Shown: one piece after another, positions 57,261-64,000 of the stretch
Position numbering within the stretch: position 1 is the first letter of the stretch
How the letters are laid out: every line of letters begins with the position of its first letter
NCBI GenBank assembly: GCA_035578905.1
Contig: JAQJVL010000285.1
Coordinates: 656,001-720,000 of the forward strand
DNA length: 64,000 bases
Source: Stictocephala bisonia
Lineage: Eukaryota; Arthropoda; Insecta; Hemiptera; Membracidae
Reading direction: 5' to 3'
Position numbers and translations under genes: made by a program
The notes under the pieces: model-generated
What the model saw: only the letters and a program-made list of their open reading frames with translations
Told to the model about the DNA's origin: nothing
The model's database searches: none

Positions 57261-59082
57261 GTACTAGTGCAGGTGTTGATAGTAAAATAACATTTACTAC
57301 CCACTACTCGACCTTGGAAGTTGTAATAAAAGTATTGTAAGATGCAAAATAAATTATAGCCTATTGATATTAGGGAATGTTACCCAGCGTGTTTATGTTG
57401 AATCGAGCTAATTATATTTGGTTTTGCCTACATTACAACACAAGAATAGTAACAATGATATATCGTGTTATAGAAATTGTACGAATAAACCTAGTTAAGA
57501 TATTGAAATTTCTTCTTGTTATTTTTTAGGCTTTAAGCTTGTCTTAGAAAAATTTTATAAATAGGAAAGTTCGTCTGTAATTCTTAAACTAAAAGCACCT
57601 TACAAATACGCGTGTTTTATACTTATAGCTTACGGCGGATTCCATGAAGTAATAACTATTTCTTCTACTTTAATTCTTATATTAGCTAAGGCCATCAACT
57701 AAAATTGTTAGTAAAACACTTAAGTAGTCAGGTGGTACCAATTCGTTAAACGGTTAAATTTAAACTCACACAGGAGTGTATAGCTAAAAATTGTACAAAA
57801 TGTATCACTGTCATATAAAAGTCATAGCATATATATGTTAATGGCTTTATCGGGTACTCCCCCCCCGCCACCTATCTACAAGTAGAATGGTGACACTCAT
57901 ACATACGACTCTCTCACACAATACCACAAGTACGATGATAAAGGATGTGTGTGAGTGTGGGGCGTTAATGTCCGAGAACCGGATATCAAAGTCAACACTA
58001 CAGAAAACTGTTCTATTGTGTGAATTATATGCCACTGGTCTAATACTAAAGTAAGTTACATTAAACTATCCGTTGTGTATCCGGACACTGTTGCCAGGTA
58101 GAGCACTGGAAATTTTATTTACAGCAGAAGGGAAATCGTACGGAACTTGTATACATCGCAGTAACAGAGTGATTTGGTTGCTGAGTGTTAAATGAGCCTT
58201 GAATAATCGCCTGTTTTATAACTTAGCCTACTCTTCAGTTGTAATTTTACGTTCCTTTTAAGAGCGTTCCGGTTTGAGTATAAGATCACTGAAAAGAATG
58301 ACTGATGATACTAGGTTATGTGGGTGATAAGTATGATTGTTTTTGGCAAATTACACACACCAAACTATGCGTTGCACAGGTTGATTTAAACTATTTAAAT
58401 ATTTGGGACTTAAAACACGTATCTCTGAGAAAACTGGATGCACTATGGAAGCATTGATATACCAAACATCACTTACTTATTGTATGTGAAAGGGGAAGGT
58501 GTGTCAGTGCGTCTGCGAGAACGTCTGAATTCTTTCGAATATCCTTTTTTTTCCGAATGTTCGCAAAATTAACCGTCAATGAATCATTCTGAACTGAATG
58601 GATAGACTCTATATTCACTTAACATTGAACATATTCAGTATACAATGAGGCCAGGGTCAACTGAGCCGTAAATCTCGACGGATATCAGCGGCAACTACAG
58701 AAGTAAAACTCAATCGCTGGAAAGCAACACACACATATGTAAATGGGGACCTGAACAATAGGGCATAAGTGGAGAGTCGACCGTAAAGCAAACGAGAGCC
58801 GTCGGTCCGAAATGGCCAAGCACGGTGTTCATGTTTATCGCCATTACAATGCGCCGCCTAACGCCGCTGATTATTTATGCATGGGCGTGGCGCAGGTACG
58901 GCTGATTTACGGGCCTCGGCCATGCATTTGTCTGGTGGTAATTCTGCTGCTGGAGTCAGCACGACCAAGCTGGCTAGTAACGAACCAATGGGATGTTAAA
59001 TTGTGGGAGTTACATGGTCTTGAAAGAAGTCCTCGTAGAGATCGCCAGACAGATTGTACTACAAAGCTAAGGCTTCATCTAA
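57261..59082. other. Non-coding stretch with a GC-richer island
   Basis: AT-rich to about 58640. About 58650-59080 is GC-richer and repeat-free (GTTTATCGCCATTACAATGC; GATTATTTATGCATGGGCGT), one of the better candidate regulatory islands. The forward frame at 58812-59093 starts with ATG but has no family feature; I do not call it. Confidence 0.35.
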
Positions 59083-60145
59083 CTCGTTCCTGACACTTTT
59101 TTATGGAGTTACGTAACATTTCATTCTGTTTCTTGGAGATGGTCGGATGTCTTGTACAACAAAACTTCATTTAACTCATCCTAACACTCATTAATGAAGT
59201 TACGCCACCTTACATCATGTTTTTTGGAAGTGGTTGGATGGCTTGTACAACAAAACTATCTTTACCCTGTTCTTGACACTCATTGATGGAGTTACGTCAC
59301 CTTGCATTCTATTTCTTGGAGATTGTCAATAGGATTTCACAACAAAGCTTCATCTGTTCTGTTCCTGGCACTCATTGTGAAGTTATGTCACCTTACATTC
59401 TGTTTTTTGGAGATTTTCAGATGGTGATTTTCAGATGGTTTTTCACAATAAAGCTTTGTCTATTCTGTTCGTGATACTCGTTGTGAAGGTGAAGTTACGT
59501 CACTTTGCATTCTGTTTTTTGGAGATTTTCAGATGGTTTTCACAATTAAAGCTTTGTCTATTCTGTTCGTGATACTCATTGTGAAGTTACGTCACCTTGC
59601 ATTCTGTTTTTTGGAGATGGTTGAATGCTTTGTACAACAAAGGTACATTTAACCTGTTCCTGACACTCATTGATGGGGTAACGTCACCTTGCATTCTGTT
59701 TATTGGTGATTGTCAGATGGTTTTCACAATAAAGCCTCAGCTATTCTGTTCCTGGCACTCATTGTGAAGTTACGTCACCTGGAATTCTGTTTATTGGTGA
59801 TTGTCATATGGTTTTTACAATAACGATTATCTATTCTGTTCCTGACACTCATTGATGGAGTTACATCACCTTACATTATGTTTCTTGGAGATTGTCAATT
59901 GGCTTTCACAACAAAGCTTCATTTATTCTGTTCCTGACACTCATTGTGAAGTTACGTAACCTTGCATTCTGTTTCTAGGAAATGGTTGAATGGCTTGTAC
60001 AACAAATCTCCATGTAACCTGTTTCTGAAACTCATTGATTGAGTTTAGTCACCTTGAATTCTGTTTCTTGGAGATGTTTGGTTGGCTTGAACTTCAAAGC
60101 TACATCTAATTCCTTTCTGAAATCATTTGTTGGATCTACAACACC
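59083..60145. repeat. Degenerate tandem array of about 91-bp units, about 11 copies
   Basis: Recurring words: TTCCTGACACTCATTGATGG, AGTTACGTCACCTTGCATTC, TGTTTCTTGGAGAT and TTTCACAACAAAGCTTCAT. Units differ by 10-25 percent and contain indels. Most units keep TTACGTCA, a CRE-like bZIP half/full site. Open frames are short and unconserved. Confidence 0.9.
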
Positions 60146-61059
60146 TAATAGTCAGTTTTTGCTCCGTTTCACTTCCTCTATTTTCTTAAATTTCTATAAT
60201 TGCTATCTGATATTTAAGATTTCAATAAAATCTTTTTAATCATTACTTTTCTGGGGGTTCTTTATTGTATTGTATCAATTTTAATGCATGAAAGACGATA
60301 TTGATGAACATCTAGCACTACATAAACAGTGATATTGATTTATAATCTATAGATACCATCGTGAAATATATAGTACTGTCAAACCCAACTTCAAATAATG
60401 CTTTACTACTCTATCATTTTCTATCACATATGATTTAGCATTAAAATATTACTGATAATAATTTCCAGATCTTTATGATTGTTAGAAAAGGTACGGTCAA
60501 TTGAAAAAGAATCAAATCATCTTCAGATACTTCACAACAAAATATAATTAGTAGGAGATAAAATCCACACAGATATACCGGATCAATTTCACAATTTAAC
60601 AAATGAAGGTTGTCGACGGACGCGGCCCTGGTGGCCAGTAGCGAGCAGAGCGGCCGCCAACCGACACGCTGAGCGATCAGACAGCTTTTCACTGCTCACA
60701 TGGCACCGGTAATTTGACATATTTACTTTGAAAAGTGGCTCCGAGCAAGGAGCGTGGCTAATGCGGCTGGACAGCTATCAGCTCGGTATGAGTTTTGAAA
60801 TATCCGATGGCCAGAGTGGCTGTTTAGCGGTATCCTGAGTGATGGCGGCACAGATACCGGGTTATTACTGTCAAATACCGCGTACAAATTGACTTGACGG
60901 CAACAGACGTCCAACCTTCCCACCGAAACTTACATACCGGTTCTATAAACACGTTTTATATGACTACTACTTCGACGGCTGACTAATAATTAGAGGTTTT
61001 ACTCTCGATAATTATCGTATGTAATTTGGTAAGTTACTGAGTTGTGCATAAATATTGCT
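60146..61059. other. Non-coding stretch with a GC-richer island
   Basis: About 60600-60960 is GC-rich (GTCGACGGACGCGGCCCTGG; GAGCAGAGCGGCCGCC; GCTAATGCGGCTGGACAGC), repeat-free and possibly regulatory; no gene recognised. Confidence 0.35.
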
Positions 61060-62776
61060 TTATAACGATTTTTCTGTGTGTTGATTCTGGTACATTGAAT
61101 GATGGAGAAGGTGGTCCCAGTTTTTAGGTCAATTTTGGCACAGCTGCTTCTGGTGTCTTGTCTTTTTCCTCCCACTATTTTTATTTTATTTTTTATCTTT
61201 CTTTTCTTTTATCTCATCTTTATATTTGATTTTTGCCATTTTTATTTTCTTCTTTTCTCTTTTCTCTTTGGTTTTAAGTTTCCCCTTTTTATCTTTTTTC
61301 TTTTTAATTTTATCTTTCTTCTCCTTTTTGGGTTCTTTTTTTCCAAATACTTTCAATGTGTGTAACTGAAGCTGAAGGCGTCTCTGAAGAATCAGATATT
61401 GTAATAGTGCTTGCGATTGTAACAGAAGAAATATGAGAACCAGGGGAGATACGTGAACTAGGTGAAACACGAGGAGTAGGAGAGCGAGAGTTTTGAAACT
61501 GTTGTGGAGTTACTGGAGGTGTTGGGGATAAAGAAGAGGGCTGATTTTTGGGTGGACTTTTTGCTATAATAGGTGGTGGTATTAATCTTGGAGCTGATGG
61601 AAACGGATAAAAGGAAATATATGAGAAGATATGACATCTTCCCTATTTCTTGGGCGTAAGCGTTAGATGTTCATCTCGATTTGATTCTACTTCTAGAGTA
61701 TTTGACTTTTCCATATAAGAATAATATGATTCTATACTTTCTGACTTGAATCCCTTAGGACTTGGGCTGGGAGTATTTACTTTCTTTTCGGTCTCCATCT
61801 CTCTTTCCTTTCTTTTTCCTCTTTTTCTTCAGAATATTTATCCGATTTCTTTTGAGGGGGTATTAAATCAGGTGTTCTTGGCATAGAGGGTGTTCCTGGT
61901 TGTGAAAGGACTTCATCATAAGAGAATATTTTTTATTCAGAAGACTCTATATCAGTAATATCTTGTTTTCTTTTGTGAATTAACAGGTTGTTCTCTGCTC
62001 TTTTGGATTACAGCTTCGATAGTTTCACTGATCTGGTCCCACCTCATGTCTCTTTGTTTGTTTTCTAAATCAGCACAAATAGAAGGAGTTTCATTAGTAT
62101 TTTTCCCCATACCTACTACGTCAACCTTTTCTTCCCTTACTTTTGATATTTTCTTTAAAATATTAAGTTTCTGTTTATCTGACTTAGAAGATAATTTTCC
62201 ATCAATTACACTTACATCTTTTCCTTTGTCAATATTTGTTGCTTTAGTTACTTGAGCTCCTATCGAAGACTTCTCACTCTTGGTATTTTTTGTTTGGCTT
62301 AACTTTGGTATTTTTGGTAGCGATGCTACAGCAAGACTAATGGTTGGGATATTTCTATGTTTATTGGTTTTTATTTTATTTTCCGAACTGCTTGATGCAC
62401 TCTTATTTGGTGAATGCATTTTAACTAGTTTAATGCGTTTAAATTATACATTTGCTTCATAATGACTAATTTTTTAACTTTTGAATCGTCCCCATTTACC
62501 TGGTTATCAATAGCAAAGTCCTTTGCTATCCCTGTTTTTTTATCTATTGCCTTTTGAACTCCTTCTACTACTGGTGTATTGTTATATTGCTTAACCTTTT
62601 TTCACCCTTAACCTCAGGAGAAACTGTAGGGTAGGATATAGATTGTGGAGAACTAGATCGAGAGTCAGATAACTGTTTTTGAGTCCTTGCTTCAGGCAAT
62701 TTTTCTTCCCGAGCTGGTGACAGGTATCCTGAGATAGCCATCATTACACTACTTATCATGACATGAGTATGTACCA
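61060..62776 (-). pseudogene. TAF3-like (TFIID subunit 3) sequence, multiply frameshifted
   Basis: Reading the minus strand, pieces in different frames line up like the central part of an insect TAF3. They are GYLSPAREEKLPEARTQ (62776-62610); NTPVVEGVQKAIDKKTGIAK; a 155-codon frame (62419-61952) with LKKISKVREEKVDVVG and RDMRWDQISETIEAVIQK; SQPGTPSMPRTPDLIPP (after an in-frame TAA); NTPSPSPKGFKSESIES; and APRLIPPPIIAKSPP with SPTPPVTPQQF. Next come a lysine-rich stretch ending MAKIKYKDEIKEKKDKK (about 61270-61190), then VPKLT-stop-KLGPPSPS (about 61130-61100) and RKIVIK (about 61085-61068). At least five frameshifts, several in A runs, and at least two in-frame stops rule out a working gene. 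The homeodomain-like histone fold and PHD finger expected at the ends of TAF3 are not visible. No intron interrupts 1.7 kb, so a retrocopy or a dead large exon both fit; the base before GYLSP is an AG acceptor-like TATCTCAG. Confidence 0.55.
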
Positions 62777-62984
62777 CAATAATAGCATTATCCTCTACAT
62801 AGAACACCTTGAATATTGTAACAACATATTATCATCTATATGAACTACCTGCAACAACAGCCTGAACACAGCAAGCTTATCTTAGCTTCTATATGAACCA
62901 TCTACAATATTGAAATTTACTTAAAACTCACCATTCCATACTATATACAGACCATTTAAATTATTATCACAGCACCTCAAACAT
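62777..62984. repeat. Diverged outer units of the following array
   Basis: Words such as CTGAACACAGCAAGCT and TATGAAC.A.CT.CAACA recur here and again at 63910-63980 beyond the array, so the array is bounded by diverged relatives on both sides. Confidence 0.5.
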
Positions 62985-63850
62985 CACAAACACACTGAAT
63001 CTTCTAGATGTACCACCTACAATTTGTAATACACCACGTGCAATATTTTATGTATGGACTATTTACAAAATTGTCACAGCACCTCACACATTAAAAACAC
63101 CCTAAATCTTCTAGATGCACCACCTATAATTTGTGAGACACCACGTGCAATATGTTTTATGTGATGACTATTTACACAATTGTCACAGCACCTCACACAT
63201 TAAAAACATCCTAAATCTTCTAGATGTACCACCTATAATTTGTGGCACACCACGTGCAACTTATGCCACACCACGTGCAATATGTTTTACATATGGACTG
63301 TTTACAAAATTTTCACAACACCTCACACATTAAAAACACCCTAAATCTTCTAGATGTACCACCTACAATTTGTGATACACCACGTGCAATATGTTTTATA
63401 TGATGACTATTTACAAAATTGTGACAGCCCCTCTCACATTAAAAACACTTTAAATCTTCTAGATGTACCACCTACAATTTGTGATACACCACGTGCAATA
63501 TGTTTTATATGATGACTATTTACAAAATTGTGACAGCCCCTCTCACATTAAAAACACTTTAAATCTTCTAGATGTACCACCTACAATTTGTGATACACCA
63601 CGTGCAATATGTTTTATATGATGACTTTTTACAAAATTGTGACAGCCCCTCTCACATTAAAAACACTTTAAATCTTCTAGATGTACCACCTACAATTTGT
63701 GATACACCACGTGCAATTTGTGATACACCGCGTGCAATTTGTGATACACCACGTGTAATTTGTGATACACCACGTACAATTTGTGATACACAAAGTGCAC
63801 TTTGTGATATACCACATGCAATTTGTTTTATATATGGACTATTTACAAAA
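62985..63850. repeat. 109-bp tandem array, about 7 copies, with nested 21-bp expansion
   Basis: Unit marked by CTAGATGTACCACCTACAAT, GATACACCACGTGCAATATG and ACAAAATTGTGACAGCCCCT; starts at 63350, 63459 and 63568 are 109 bp apart. In the last unit the segment AATTTGTGATACACCACGTG is itself repeated about five or six times (63694-63815) with a 21-bp period. Every unit contains CACGTG. Confidence 0.92.
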
Positions 63851-64000
63851 TTGTGACTGCACCTTGAACACTAGAAGCACATGTTACCTATTATATCGAC
63901 CAGCTTGAATATTGTGACCTCATCCTGAACACAGCAAGCTCATATATATATATGAATCAACATGAATATTATGTTAGCAACTTTAACAAGGCACAAACGT
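63851..64000. other. Right window edge, diverged repeat relatives
   Basis: Contains CTGAACACAGCAAGCTCATA, matching 62862-62880, and a short (TA)n run. Confidence 0.5.

Noticed and set aside
58812..59093. 93-codon ATG-initiated frame as a small gene
   Set aside because: No recognisable motif, no partner exon, and it sits in a GC-richer island where chance frames are longer.
62046..62462. Plus-strand frames opposite the TAF3-like sequence
   Set aside because: They are antisense shadows of the 155-codon minus-strand frame.
1..64000. tRNA or rRNA genes
   Set aside because: I looked for cloverleaf-like A and B box pairs and conserved rRNA words and saw none; a covariance search would be decisive.

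Overview
This is an A+T-rich stretch of animal nuclear DNA, most likely from an insect and possibly a hemipteran. Three things point that way: arrays built from the insect telomere motif TTAGG/CCTAA, decayed non-LTR retrotransposons and a Helitron-type endonuclease of arthropod style, and short GC-richer islands scattered through AT-rich repeats. I find no intact host protein-coding gene, no tRNA or rRNA gene and nothing prokaryotic. The species call is inference only.

About a third of the window (roughly 23 kb) is tandem repeat. From left to right the arrays are: 39-bp unit (1-789), CCTAA-type 40-bp unit inside an inverted-repeat element (4390-4815), degenerate array (6535-7200), 32-bp x3 (7634-7729), 27-bp x17 (9539-10013), 107-bp x8 (17483-18340), 54-bp x7 (19617-20001), 40-bp x25 (20220-21240), the dominant 13.7-kb satellite with a 66-bp unit (25967-39679), 36-bp x20 (41001-41736), 60-bp x27 (52630-54280), 74-bp x6 (56781-57260), about 91-bp x11 (59083-60145) and 109-bp x7 with nested 21-bp repeats (62985-63850). 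Many of these read as long open frames on one or both strands only because the unit length is a multiple of three and the unit has no stop. I do not treat them as genes.

Between the arrays lie mobile-element remains. There are two giant foldback elements with similar centres (1204-2070, 48581-49345), two copies of a 0.45-kb MITE (2833-3287, 11641-12081) and a TTAA-flanked piggyBac-like MITE (55020-55795). At least five repeat families occur in two or three copies. There are four LINE reverse-transcriptase C-terminal pieces (45864-46282 -, 46551-47077 +, 47778-48236 -, 55922-56131 -), plus a probable relic of one of them at 12185-12260. There is also the 3' part of a Helitron/Helentron-like element carrying an endonuclease domain (44725-45532 -). 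The only recognisable host-gene sequence is a multiply frameshifted copy on the minus strand at 61060-62776. It resembles the middle part of TFIID subunit TAF3 and is probably a pseudogene.

Several GC-richer, low-repeat islands (about 3.8, 5.6, 11.2, 14.4, 22.8, 43.5, 49.7, 54.9, 58.8 and 60.8 kb) look different from their surroundings and could be conserved regulatory elements of a distant gene. That can only be tested by comparison with related genomes.
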